Of a stretch of 64,000 nt of DNA, positions 34,551-45,309 are shown one piece after another. Where the stretch lies: NCBI GenBank assembly GCA_033439295.1, contig JAVTLE010000014.1:1054001-1118000 (forward strand). Direction: 5' to 3'. The notes beneath the pieces are model-generated. The model was not told the DNA's origin and did not search any database. It was given only the letters and a program-made list of their open reading frames with translations. Each line of letters opens with the position of its first letter. Within the stretch, counting starts at the first letter, position 1. The position numbers and the translations under genes are program-made. The stretch is from Deuterostichococcus epilithicus (taxonomy: Eukaryota; Chlorophyta; Trebouxiophyceae; Prasiolales; Stichococcaceae).

Positions 34551-36694
34551 TTGCCGCAGTCTCAGACACGTCTCATGTTGCTCAGCGGCGCTCGCCAATC
34601 CTCGCTGCTGTGTCGGGCACAGAGTGCCAGATCTGGCCGCAATCCGCAGTGCCAACCGAAAGCTTGCAGCTTCACGAGGTTAAAGCTCTGGACTGCCTCA
34701 CACCGTCGCTCACGTCTTGCACATGCCGACCGCGGCCATGTGCCAACAAGGCATGCGCAGCGGCGCACCGCTGCCGCTGCGCCCAACAGCCTGCGGTGCG
34801 TCGCCTGTCAGCAGCCAGCGGAGGCGCCGGACGCGGGTGTGACAGCCGGCATTCCGCTGTCCAGTGAGGTGCTGACGGCGCCGGGGCAGCGGCTGCTGGA
34901 CCTGCTCATGCATGGCGCCGCGGAAGATTTCGTGGCTGCCGTCAGGTCGGAGCTCGCACAGGTGAGACCTTGCGATGCGATGTGCGGATGTTGGCGAGTG
35001 GAAGCATGGCTTGCAACAGCACAGAGTTTGATGCTCCGCCAGCAGTCGGTAATGAGTTTCTTGACGGCGGCAATGTGTGGTGCACTGGTCGCTGCAGCTG
35101 GCGCAGCCTGGAGTGGCGGCAAGCGCAGACGCTTCCAGTACACACCGGATAGCGTTTGCGCGCATCCAGGCAGTCACTGAGGTAAGCCATCTAAGCACTG
35201 GCCAGACCTCAACACATGTACTCTGTCTCTGCGCTGTCGTTGTCGCCATGCACAGACTGTATACGATGGAGTTCAGATCCTTGGTCTCAAAGACGCTTGG
35301 CTTCACTTACCACAGGACGTCATCTACGCTTGGGCATTGGCAGAGACGTATTCGAAGGATGTGCAGATGCAGCAGGACATGAGGTGCTCTTGAAGCTAGC
35401 CCGCCTGCTAACCACACACAAGGCCATCGTGAACCATGCCTGAAGCAGTCGGTGGTCAAATTGGGATTTCAGGCGCCGGACTCTGATATAGTATGGAAAG
35501 TGCAGGTCAGCGCTGGGGCGAGAGTCCGATGCCATGCTGTCCGAGGGCACAGACCGGAAGCTGCTCCAGACGGAGGTGCAGTTTCTCAGCGGCCACGAGG
35601 GGCAGTATCGGCTGGGCAGCGTGGTGTTCAGGGCCGAGGCGGAGGCGGCCACCCCAAGCGCCACCGCTGCCGACTGGCATCCAGAGGTCGAACAGCCTGC
35701 AGACACGGGTGGGTAGACATCCGCCGACAAGCTTGGCTCAGTGCAACATCAGAGCCCAAACATCTAGCAACCGAATTCGAAAGCATGGATTGAGATGCTG
35801 CCCGGACTGCAGATGTGCGGCCCGCACTGGACCCAGTCATGGCGTCGGCTCGGGGGCAGTTCCTGCTGGCGACAGAGGTGAGTCGCCGTCACTTCGCTAC
35901 CTCTGTCAGGCTGCTGCTGCCGACCTACCGAGGCTTCAAGAATGCTGACGCTCAGCACATGCTGCAGGGCAATACACCATCACGGATGGACAGAGATGGC
36001 GCCGCAAAGGTGCGCACGCTTGCCTCAGCTCACGCTGCTGCTGCAAAAGGGCAAGCTGTCTGATGCGAAGGGCGCCCCATCTGGTTGATGCTGTGAACCA
36101 TGAGGGCAAGGGCTCATGTCGATGCTGTTGCGACTGTTGCACTTGCAGACATACGCCACCTACTCGAATTGGGGCTACTTCTCACGGCGGATGTGGCTGA
36201 GGCGGCAGCTCAAACTGGACGACCAGTTCGACGATGCTGCAGCCGCGTCAGACGTGCTGCCCGACCCACAGCAGCCCGTGACGTCCGCCACCGCCTACGG
36301 CGCGACGAGTGCCGCCTGGCGCTTCTTCGAGGCGGTGCCCGCGCAGCTCAGCGAGTTCCGGACGCCGGAGGCTGCGGCGGTCGCGGACCGCCACCTCAGG
36401 TTAGAGTCGTGAACACTGGCTGTGCACATCCTTGCCTATCTAGTCTGCTGGAAGTGTGTTGATCTGCATGCACAGAGGGTGCGCAGGCGACATGAAAGGT
36501 GCAGGCCTGCCGCTGATGGTCTTGGCGGCGCCTGAAGGGCGCTGTTTGGCGGCAAGGGTGGGGAGTGCATCACGACGCTGGCTGCGTGGACGGTCATGTG
36601 CGAGGAGGCCAGGTCATTTGGGCGGGCGCTCTTTGATGCCGAGGAAATCATTCTGAAGTGCCTCATTGCAAAGACTCCAGAAAATGAGTCTTGA
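34551..36694 (+). CDS. Unrecognised conserved-looking protein, probably organelle-targeted
   Basis: I do not recognise this product. The first exon from 34551 encodes a basic, Ser/Ala-rich stretch like a plastid or mitochondrial presequence, then SSEVLTAPGQRLLDLLMHGA (near 34860) up to a GTGAGA donor near 34961. Later exon-like segments are YDGVQILGLKDAWLHLPQDV with IYAWALAETYSKDVQ (35260-35365), SEGTDRKLLQTEVQFLSGHE (near 35540), a segment at 35880-36030, YATYSNWGYFSRRMWLRRQL with FDDAAAASDVLPDP (36150-36275), FFEAVPAQLSEFRTPEAAA (36325-36375) and LFGGKGGECITTLAAWTVMC with FGRALFDAEEIILK (36540-36655), TGA at 36692-36694. The GYFSRR...RRQLKL piece recalls plastid DUF760 proteins, but the rest does not, so I do not assign it. 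Exon joins are inferred. Confidence 0.45.
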
Positions 36695-37370
36695 CCGCTG
36701 TCTGCAAGGAACTCTAAATTCTATCCTTGAACCATGTCTTTCTTATGGAGAAGGCTTGAATCTGAAAGCTGTACTCCTGATTTGCACTTTAGCGACACTG
36801 CAGCAGATGACAATGAAACGCAGTCTTGCGCCGGAAGAGGCAAATTTTGGGATCATCGGGAGGACCCTCGAGCTGCATTGCTCAGATTGACGGCATGCAT
36901 ATAGTTCTCTGGCCTGCACAGATGGTCGCATCATCCCTCTGAGTCACGCTTTGCGGTACCTGCAGCACATGACACGACACGATGTTGCATCTGTGAATGA
37001 TGCTGTGGCAGCAGCTGATCCAGTGATGACATATGAACTCCAGAGAGCCCTCATTGCCCAACAAAAGCGGCTGGGAAATGTGTGCTCACTTGCGCATAAT
37101 GGCCTGCACTCTAGATGATGGCGCCGGTGTGCGCCCAGTGCCCCTACCGCTGGCTTGAGGGCTCTCTGCAGTGGGTATTGACCAATGTCACCCGTCAGAG
37201 ACTGTGGCACGCAGCTTACAGTGCGACACATGCAGTATCGTCATGCGGGCCGCTGCACACCCAGTCGCACAAGTTCAGTAGCCTGCATGAACCGGGGCAA
37301 ACTTGGAGGCTGCAGCCCCGGCTGGCAGTCCACATGACGGTCGCAGCATCCTCATGCACACGCCTCACCG
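36695..37370. other. Region without a supported gene
   Basis: This lies between the plus-strand unknown gene and the last clear exon of the minus-strand unknown gene. It may contain 3' exons or the 3' untranslated region of either. A GTGAGG donor-like site near 37373 suggests that the minus-strand gene continues into this stretch, but I could not place the exons. Confidence 0.3.
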
Positions 37371-40037
37371 GAGCCCGGCTGCGGGTCGGTAGACACCGCC
37401 ACCGAGGTCTGCAGCCAGTGCAGCACCGACGAGCGCGTCGCCCTGTCGCTGCCGCCAAAGTCCGGACTCAGCATCTCGTCGACGCAGCCGCTGCCGGCGT
37501 CGCCCACCGTGATGTCAAAGTATTGGCCGCCGCCGGCGCTGGCGCCGCCTGTACAATGTGGCAGGTGGCAGAACTTAGCACGGCAGCCTCAATGCTTCCC
37601 GTTGCCAAACATAGCTGTGCCGCGTCTGTGACCGGTTTGCAGTAGGATCTGCAGGACAGGTGCTCGCTGCTTCGGGTTTGGCATGCACATGCCTTGGCAG
37701 GATAGTTGAGACCGACAGCTACTGGAACCATTTGAGCAGCAGTCAGCCACATGCGACGGGAGGCGAGCCGGCCGGCCATGCTGGATGCGGCGGCGCCGCA
37801 CGGTGCGAACCTGTCTCGGCCTCGTGGCGGCGCAGTGCAGGCGCTGGCTCCGGCGCAGGGCGCAGCGGCGGGGCGCTGGCCAGGCCGCCGGAGACTGCGC
37901 CGCCGCCGAGTGTGCGGGACATCATGAGTTCTTGGGCCGGCATGCAGCCCCGAAACCAGCCGGCGGTAGTGGGGGAGAGCTCAGGCGCCACGGTCGGACG
38001 CCAGGCGGCTGCCGCCACGTCCTCATCAGAGGTGTCCACAGAGCGGCCGCTGCGCAGCTCACGCATGCGGCGGGCGTGCTCGCGCCGGCCGGGCGGTGTC
38101 TCGGAAGTGGAGCTGCTGCCGTCATCTGCTGTGGCGCCTGGCGGCTCGGAAAACGCAAAGTCGTCGCCCTCAGGGACCTCGATGGACAGCTGGCGGACCG
38201 TTGGCGGGCAGCCGCCGGCGGGGACCGGCGCGCGCTTTGGTGGCGAGCCGCCGCGGGCGATGTTGGTGCTCAGCTCCTGGAAGGGCTCGCCGAGGGCTGG
38301 CTGCATACTGGGCTGCGGGCTCAGCTGTGGCGTGCCATGCAGCGGCGAAGGCCCCAGCTGCTCGGCGCAGAACAGGTCGTCTTGGCCAGTGTTCACCTGC
38401 TGGCTGCTAGCTGGCGGCAGCTGCAGCAACGCTGCAGCTGCAGATGCGGCGCGTGCCTCCGGCGACATCAGTGCAGGCCCGGAGGAGCCACCACGCAGGT
38501 ACGCCCGCATTGTCCCCATGAGCTGGTTGTTGCTCTGTGTGCATGTGCATGCCAGAAATCAGCCTCATCGCCACATGCGTCTCGTGCAGCAGTATGGAGT
38601 TGCAAGTCCTCCCTGCCGAGCCTGCCACATGTGCATGCTCTGCAGTGAGGAGCGGTCAAGCAGGCTTGGCGTAATTCTAAGCACTAGGCAGATGTGACAA
38701 CGACAGGGCAGGCACCGGTTCTGGCATGCAGTTCAGCATGTCCTGGAAACTGCAATCCGCACTTCTGCATGCAGGGCCAAAAACCGCACCAGGTCATGGA
38801 AGGCCGTCACAGCCGGCGCCTCCCGCGGCAGCTGCGTGATGGCCGCAGCCGCCTCCGCAGCAGGCTCCTCCTCGATCTCGTGGTCAGCGCCTGAGTCCTG
38901 GACAGCAGCCTGGTCTGCTCCGAGGCCGCCGCCGGCGTCGCCCATTGTGTCCTCGCTGGCAATGCGGCGGGCGAAGGGCGGAGTCAGCGCGCGGTCCAGG
39001 GCCTCCGGCAGTACCGACGTGCTGTCACAGCTGCAAGCATAGTGAATGCAACTTGCAACCGCCCGCGGAGACTGAGCAGTTTAGTAACGTGCAGGACATG
39101 CACATGCACATGCACATGCACATGCACATGCACATGCACATGCACAAGGTCCAGCAGGCCAGATGCATGAGCCAGCTGATCTGGAATTCGACGAATAATA
39201 CCATCATGGTTCTGCTTGCACGATGAGTCGTCGAGAATCAAAAGTACTGTGAGCCACCTGTAGATCGTCAGGTTGCTGTCAGTGGATGGCGTTGCTCGCG
39301 GCCAGCTGCGGACGCGTCCGGCGGCGGCTCCGGCGCTGCCGTGGGTGCTGGGGTAGTCCCGAATGGAAGTCAGCGACTCCTCGATGACATACAGGTCGTC
39401 CTCCTGTGCGTGGAAAAGGCTGAAAATCATCCAATAGATGCAGACCCGACCAAATTTCTCGAATGTACCGTGCGCCTGGCCAGAGCTGCACGAGAAGTCC
39501 ATGATAGCCTAATGCAACCCAGCTCCACTGTGACAACATTCTCCATCACTGCACCTGCGGATGCGTGATCCTGGTGCGCGCGGTGCCAGAAGAGCTGCTG
39601 CCGTCGCCAGGTACTGGGCTGGGCATCTCAACGGCTTCATCCGGCACATCACCAAGGGCTGCAGTCGGGGTTGCAGGGCGAGAGGGCAGCTGTGTCATGG
39701 GAACATATGGGCTGGCCTCCAGCTGTGCACTGGCGCACCACGTTGCTAGAGCGGCTCAACGAGGCAACACAATCTTGCGGACTACAAAGCAATTTAACCG
39801 AACAATTCGAGTGGTTCCTTCGCACAGTCGCACAAAAGCGAGCCATGGCACACAGGCGGCCTGGCTGCGGTCAATTGCAGGCGACCAGCTAGTGGGCACA
39901 CCTTGAGGATAAAGGCAGCACAGCTTCTTCCAAAAGCTGCCGTTGACGCTCTCTCTCGATGCTGCCGCACGATCCGCAGCCGTCGCATGATCCGGCCGCT
40001 TCTGCTGAGCCTGGGACTGCTGAGTAGTCGCTGACAT
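37370..40037 (-). CDS. Unrecognised low-complexity protein, 3' end unresolved
   Basis: I do not recognise this protein. The start at 40037 gives MSATTQQSQAQQKRPDHATA followed by ESVNGSFWKKLCCLYPQG. Further exon-like segments are GDVPDEAVEMPSPVPGDGSS (near 39640), DDLYVIEESLTSIRDYPSTH (near 39405), STSVLPEALDRALTPPFARR (near 39020), ESEE-type acidic sequence such as GADHEIEEEPAAEAAAAITQ (near 38890), a long Ser/Pro/Ala-rich exon (38519-37743; GTMRAYLRGGSSGPALMSPE at its start, RREHARRMRELRSGRSVDTS within it) and GGGQYFDITVGDAGSGCVDE (near 37530). The composition suggests a regulatory or scaffold protein rather than an enzyme. The final exon probably ends at a GTGAGG donor near 37373, so the true stop lies further left. 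The gene diverges from BDP1. Confidence 0.4.
39096..39146. repeat. (ACATGC)n hexanucleotide microsatellite
   Basis: About eight and a half perfect ACATGC units lie in an intron of the unrecognised minus-strand gene. They are likely to vary in length between strains. Confidence 0.97.
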
Positions 40038-40401
40038 GTCTGCCAGCGATCGGTGTCACGAATTCAGGAATGTGAAGAACGCTCACGCCCGCGCCGCCAC
40101 ATAGTGGCCATGCCTACAGTGATGCGACCCATCTCCTAAAATCATGCCGTCTGCAGGCGACGTGCAAGCGCTCCGTTGCGGGCTATAGAGAAAGGTGGGA
40201 AAAGACCGCCATCATATAAACGGGTGGCAAGGGTGCGAGCCATTCAGGAACGGGTTTCCCAGCGATTCTGGGCAAGGTGTTCGTTCCTGCTCAATTTTGA
40301 CTCTACAGCACCCGAGCAGCTACAGCGCTTGCCAAGGAGTATCCAGCAGCGAGCAGCAGCGCGCCGAGCCGGAGTTCATGCACCGATTTTGAACTTTCAA
40401 C
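40038..40401. promoter_or_regulatory. Divergent promoter region upstream of BDP1
   Basis: About 360 nt separate the start of the minus-strand unknown gene from the BDP1 start. No specific motif was found. Confidence 0.3.
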
Positions 40402-43357
40402 ATGAATTTCGACCTCTCCTCGCTCGATAAAGCTAGCAAGAAAGCCGGCACAGGGCGCAGCAGCCAGTTTAACCCTCGTCTGAAGCCTCGTGCGCGACCG
40501 GTAAGGTCCTCCTGCATGCCTCATGCAAGCGGCTGTCTCCCAAACCGATGCATTGTGTGTTCTGGGATTTGAAGGTGCATTGCACTGTGCGCAGAGGGCC
40601 CAGCCGCAGGAAGCAGAGCCGAACTCACAGCCAGATGCGGCACCGTCAGGTGCGCAGTGCGCTGCCTGTTTTCGGACTGCATGTCAGGCCAAGTTTGGCG
40701 TCCCAGGCGTCCCAGGTAGTGAACCTGGCTTTGGCATTTGTGCAGAGGAGCAACGGCCGGCGTCTGAGCAAGTCCAGGACGTCGCCGCGGCAGCCCTTGC
40801 TGCGACTGCTACCCCCGCGCCTGCAACGACAGCGGCAGCACCTGCCGCTGGCGCAGCGGCGCTGGTCCCGCCAGTGACGGCACCCCGCGCCCAGCCATCG
40901 CGAGCACAGCCGCTGCCGCAGTCGCAGGCCCGGCAGCGGGCCCAGCCCGCAGAGCCCAGCGTCGCAGCACATCCACCGCCAGCGGTCGCTGGCAGCAGCG
41001 CGGCTGCAACTCAGCGAGCAGATGCGGGTGCAGGCCTGGCTGCTCGCTCGCCGCCAGCGGGGAGGCGGGTGGGTTACACACCAATGATGTTGCCCTGCTT
41101 GGCATGCTGATGGACCCGAAACTTGCGGCTCACGGAGTCGGCACATGACGCTGCCAACTGCATGCGGCAGGTGCACTTTGCTCCGGCAGGAGCACCGGCG
41201 CGTCCACGCGCCCTCCAGCAGCCGATGGCTGCACCGGCAGCAGCTGCACAGCCTGTTGCTGCGGCGGGCACGTCTTCCGAGGAGGAGGAGGAGGAGGAGG
41301 AGGAGGAGGAATTGCCAGATGACACCCCGGTGAGTTTTTTGCGCCTTGAATTTGGCGCTGCATGCATGCAGCATGCATGCAGCGCCAAGTGGCTGTCCTT
41401 TACAGCACTTGCATCGCATGAACATGACACGATGGCATTGAGGAGTGCATGTCGTCGATGGCTTCGAGGATAGCTCGCCAGGACTGTCGGCATTCGTGTT
41501 TCACAGGCGGCGCCGCCAGTGTGCCTGCCGCCAGCCCGGGGCCGGGGCCGGGGCCGGCTGCTCGGCCGCACCACCGCGTCGCAGCGACGGCCGCCAGCCT
41601 CGCTTGCGGCGTCAGAGTCCGCCGCGCGGGACGCAGCAGCGGCGGAGGCGCGCAAGCGGCAGGCGCCCGCGCTCATGCTGGCCATACCGGCAAAGCGCAC
41701 GGGGATGGTCGGTGGCCGGCCCGCGGTGCCAGAGCGGCTGGACGTCGACCGAATGTCGCTGAAGGACGTCATTCGCTGGTCTAACAGCAAGGAGCGGGAG
41801 ACTCTCATCATGGAAAAGCGCCGCAAGGTAGGATTTGCGGTGTTCAGCATGCTGGCCAGGCAGTGCAAACTTGTCAAACGTGTCAAGACATGTACCTGCC
41901 CGGCGTGAGGCGGGATGCTGTGGAGGCACCTTCGGCCTTTCCATGGCAATGCTGGCGGTGCATGCTGCAGGATGCCAGCATGCCTGCAGCCATTGCGTGA
42001 AATCGTGGTGCAGTACTTCGTGGCATCTGATCAGCAGAAGTTTGATCGTGTGCAAGTTCTGCGCCTGCTGGCTGCAGGAGTTGGAGCTGCAGCGGCAGGC
42101 CCTTGCAGCGGGAGGGTCGCCACAGCCTACGGCACCGACGCCGCCACGCATCCAGTCGCCACCAAATGCAGCCGCTGCGATGGCGCCGCAGGTACCTGCT
42201 GCGAAGCCTCTACACTTATCTATAGCAACAAACTGTGCGAGGAGTGCAGCTGTCGACGCAGCATGCCTGGGAGTGTAGCATGAAGCACGAAAACTCCTGC
42301 CATAGCACTGTGCATTGAGCAGCGCAAAATGGGACGCCCAGATGAGCACTCGCCTTGGAGAGCACAGCTGAACCGAGCAAGCTCTCCATCAAGTTGACAT
42401 AAGCACTTGCCGACCCTATTGTCTCCCTGCTGTCTTGCAGGTCAGCATCGTCAACGGGCAGATCGTGGTGGACACGGCGACGCTGACAGTGCAGGCGCAG
42501 CCGGAGGACCGGCAGCGGGTTATTGTCGAAGACACTCAGCGCCTCAACTCCATGTCTTACGCCGTCAATCGCAACCCCAGCGAGCGGTGGCAGGAGGAGG
42601 AGACCGAGAACTTCTACCGGGTGAGAGTTCGAAGGAGAGCTGAAGGCAAAGGCTCCACCTCCTTTGCTCGTTGTAGCGTGTGAAGGATCTTGTCTGGAGT
42701 TCTGGGGTTGCCCTGTGCGCAGCGCGGCTGCGGCTGCGGAGCAAGGCGCTTGCATAACACCATCGCCGCGGACGAAATGCACAAACAAACTTCACTGTAT
42801 GCACATGCGCCATGCGGACGATTGTCTCGAGTGTAGCGCCGAGGGTTCTACATTGGATTGCCAGCGTGCTCAGTGCCGCACCCCTGCCTGCCGCAGGCGC
42901 TGGCGACCTTCGGCTCCGACTTTACGCTCATTGCCAGCCTGTTTCCCGGGAAGAACCGGCGCCAGATCAAGAACAAGTACTCAAAGGAGTGCAAGGTCAA
43001 CGCCGCGCGCATCGACGAGGCGCTCAAAGGCCGCGGGTGCCAAACCGCCTCCTATGAGGATGTAATATCGCGAATCACCTACGACGCCGACGCCACGGTG
43101 CAGGCCATTTCACTTGCCTGGGTGAACACCCAGTTGAGGTGTATGCGCGAGGCTCCGGCTGGGGCATTGCATGCGGGTGGTGCATACGATGGGGTGACAC
43201 ATGTTCTGCTGCAATGACAGCTTGTCGCAAGACCGGAACCCAGATTCTCAGTCTGGTCCTCACATTCCTCTCGGGAATCCGATGCAATGTTGATGCCAGA
43301 TGCCTCTTTGCCGTGCAGGACATGCTGGAGATCGACGCTCCACAGCCGGCAGATTGA
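40402..43357 (+). CDS. BDP1: TFIIIB subunit B'' (BDP1), SANT-domain RNA polymerase III factor
   Basis: BDP1 joins TBP and BRF1 to form TFIIIB, which recruits RNA polymerase III to tRNA and 5S genes. The start at 40402 gives MNFDLSSLDKASKKAGTGRS and FNPRLKPRARP, then a GTAAGG donor; the FxPxxKPR motif is usual for the N-terminus. Ala/Pro/Gln-rich exons follow (40750-41080), an acidic Glu run (41278-41311), and DVDRMSLKDVIRWSNSKERE (near 41740), a conserved pre-SANT block. VSIVNGQIVVDTATLTVQAQ (42441) leads into the extended SANT domain: NPSERWQEEETENFYR, then LATFGSDFTLIASLFPGKNR (42900) and QIKNKYSKECKVNAARIDEA. The C-terminal exon ends DMLEIDAPQPAD, TGA at 43355-43357. The protein is short and ends soon after the SANT domain, as in other algal and plant homologues. 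About six or seven introns. Confidence 0.92.
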
Positions 43358-43495
43358 GCGTCTGCAGTTCCACTCCGTTTTCAGTTAGCTAGGTGCATAC
43401 TCGTCAGGAGTGAGCACATGTGTAGTGAAACACCCTTGGTTTGGAGCCGAGATGTACTTGTCGTCCTTCGCACTGTACACCTCAATGGAATGCAA

Positions 43496-44149
43496 TCATG
43501 CTGCAGCCTGCTGCCCTCGTCGAGCCTCTGCATTCTCCTTCCATACCTCGCCGCCCTCGAAAAACTCCTTCTTCCAGATGGGCACCTGGGCCTTGAGCTC
43601 GTCAATCAGCCAGTGGCACGCCTGCGCCAGAGTTGCAGCTGGTTTGTCGAAGGACACATGTCCTTGCCGCATGCCACAGCCTTCGCGTCCAAGCAGCTGC
43701 CCATTGGTGCCCACCTCTAGCGCCTCTCGGCGGTGCGCTGACGACACCGCGATGATGACGCTCGTCTGGCCGACGCCGCACAGTCCGACCTTGTGCGCAA
43801 GTGCGACCTTCTTCACGTCCCACTTGGCGGCTGCTTGCCCGCAGATGTCCTGCGCATTGCGACTCGCATTTCCGACTCGCATTTCCACGGAGGCCATACA
43901 CACATGTGGTGACGCGCATGATGCGCATTTGGCAGGTGCTACAAGCCAACCTACCTGCATGACCTTCTCCGCCATGGGCGCATACGCCTCGTACTCCAGC
44001 TTCACCACGGACTTGCCCTGGAAGTTGTCCCTCGTGACGCCGGAGAAGGTGGCGATGCCGCCCGCTCCCGGATCTGACACGAATTCAACGTAACGCGCCA
44101 GCTGCAGCGGGTCCGGCAGCACCTCGGCCAGAATATCGGTCTGGGACAT
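43496..44149 (-). CDS. CNX6: Molybdopterin synthase catalytic (large) subunit, MoaE/MOCS2B/CNX6
   Basis: This cytosolic enzyme, with the small MoaD-type subunit, inserts two sulfurs into precursor Z to make molybdopterin for molybdenum-cofactor enzymes such as nitrate reductase. The start at 44149 gives MSQTDILAEVLPDPLQLARY; 44161 is an in-frame alternative. Exon 1 contains GGIATFSGVTRDNFQGKSVV with LEYEAYAPMAEKVMQ. Exon 2 (near 43850-43722) reads AAKWDVKKVALAHKVGLCGV with TSVIIAVSSAHRREALE. Exon 3 (near 43625-43496) reads ACHWLIDELKAQVPIWKKEF with EGGEVWKENAE; the lysine pair in PIWKKE is the active-site region. The length, about 150 residues, is normal. After WKENAE a short non-conserved tail leads to a stop at 43496. 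An additional 3' coding segment down to 43385 is conceivable but not needed. The second intron carries a 13-bp tandem duplication near its acceptor. Confidence 0.9.
   Translation of the reverse strand: MSQTDILAEVLPDPLQLARYVEFVSDPGAGGIATFSGVTRDNFQGKSVVKLEYEAYAPMAEKVMQVGWLVAPAKCASCASPHVCMASVEMRVGNASRNAQDICGQAAAKWDVKKVALAHKVGLCGVGQTSVIIAVSSAHRREALEVGTNGQLLGREGCGMRQGHVSFDKPAATLAQACHWLIDELKAQVPIWKKEFFEGGEVWKENAEARRGQQAAA
43860..43885. repeat. 13-bp tandem duplication beside a 3' splice site
   Basis: CGACTCGCATTTC occurs twice in tandem in the molybdopterin synthase intron, immediately upstream (on the minus strand) of the acceptor of exon 2. Confidence 0.9.
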
Positions 44150-44632
44150 GCTGTCCCTCAATAATTGACGGACCTATGGCTGAGGTGGGTCTAATGAATG
44201 CATCTGGCGGTTCCAGCGCATGCGTGGACAGGATCATGCATGTGCGCGAGCGCCAGACGAGGGTCAGCTGAACCTCCTAGCTGCAACGCTGCTGCCGAGG
44301 TTAAACGTGTTAGGCGCAACACCTGAAAAAAGTGCAACTCTCCCCTGCAAGGTGACCTGAGCGCGGAATTGTGCCAATTGCTGAATTGCATGTAATTTGC
44401 AGCGACAACCCGTGGGCGCACGTGAGCTATGCTGAGCCCTGCTGTGCAACGCCAGCACTTGCAGGTCAGCCTGATTCTCGTCCTTTACGAGTCCGAGAAC
44501 CACAAACAAAAACAACCCAACAGCTCAAACCTATATGCGAGCCGTACTGGTGTCGGAATCTAGGAGCCTCCGCACTGACAGCTTGACCTGGCCGCCCCAC
44601 AAGCGCTGACGCACGCGTAGGAACTGCACATC
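44150..44632. promoter_or_regulatory. Divergent promoter region between CNX6 and NOM1
   Basis: About 480 nt lie between the two start codons. It is less GC-rich than the exons. No motif that I can defend was found. Confidence 0.3.
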
Positions 44633-45265
44633 ATGGGTCGGAGCGCGCCCCGAGGCGGGGGCCCCCGCAAACATGGTGCCGGCCCTAGAGCGGGACCAAA
44701 GCGGCACGGCGGCCGCGGTCCTGGCCGTGGCGCTGCGCCGCTAATGGGCCGGCCAAAGCCAGAGCTGCCGTCCAAGGTCGCCAAGGAGCTTGGCCTGGGG
44801 GACGAGCACAATTCAGACGCCTTCAGTGACGGCGAGGAAGACGCTCGGGACCTCAGGACGGGGCTGCCTGCCGCGCAGAGCGATGAGGAGCCCGCCGATG
44901 ACGGCCCAGGTGCTTCATACTGCTTGTTGCACTGCATTCTCCCTACTTCCCTCGTAGTCAAGTGGAGTATCGATGCCAGACTCGCGGCCGTAGGACTCGC
45001 ACACTGGTGCTACGCTGACATCTTGCATGCCGTCCACGGTCCATCGAAAGGATGACGCCTTCATATGGGCACCATTGCGACTGCAGGCAACAGCACGCGG
45101 GCGTACGTGCCGGGCGGCCACACGCGAGCGCAGGGCGGCGGCGGCCTGTACGGCATCAGCAAGCGAAAGGCGGAGCGGAAGGCTGCAAAGGCCGCCGTGA
45201 AGCAGCGGCACGTTCAGCAGCAGGCCGAGCGGGCGCGCTTCAAACAGTCTCAGCAACAACAACAA

Positions 45266-45309
<44 letters not shown>

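Noticed and set aside
37785-38648. 287-codon plus-strand Arg-rich open frame
   Set aside because: Arg/Ala-rich composition of this kind is the usual antisense of GC-rich exons. It overlaps the minus-strand low-complexity exon, which has better splice sites.
39096-39146. CRISPR-like or telomeric repeat
   Set aside because: It is a simple uninterrupted hexamer array inside an intron, with no spacers and no telomere-type sequence.
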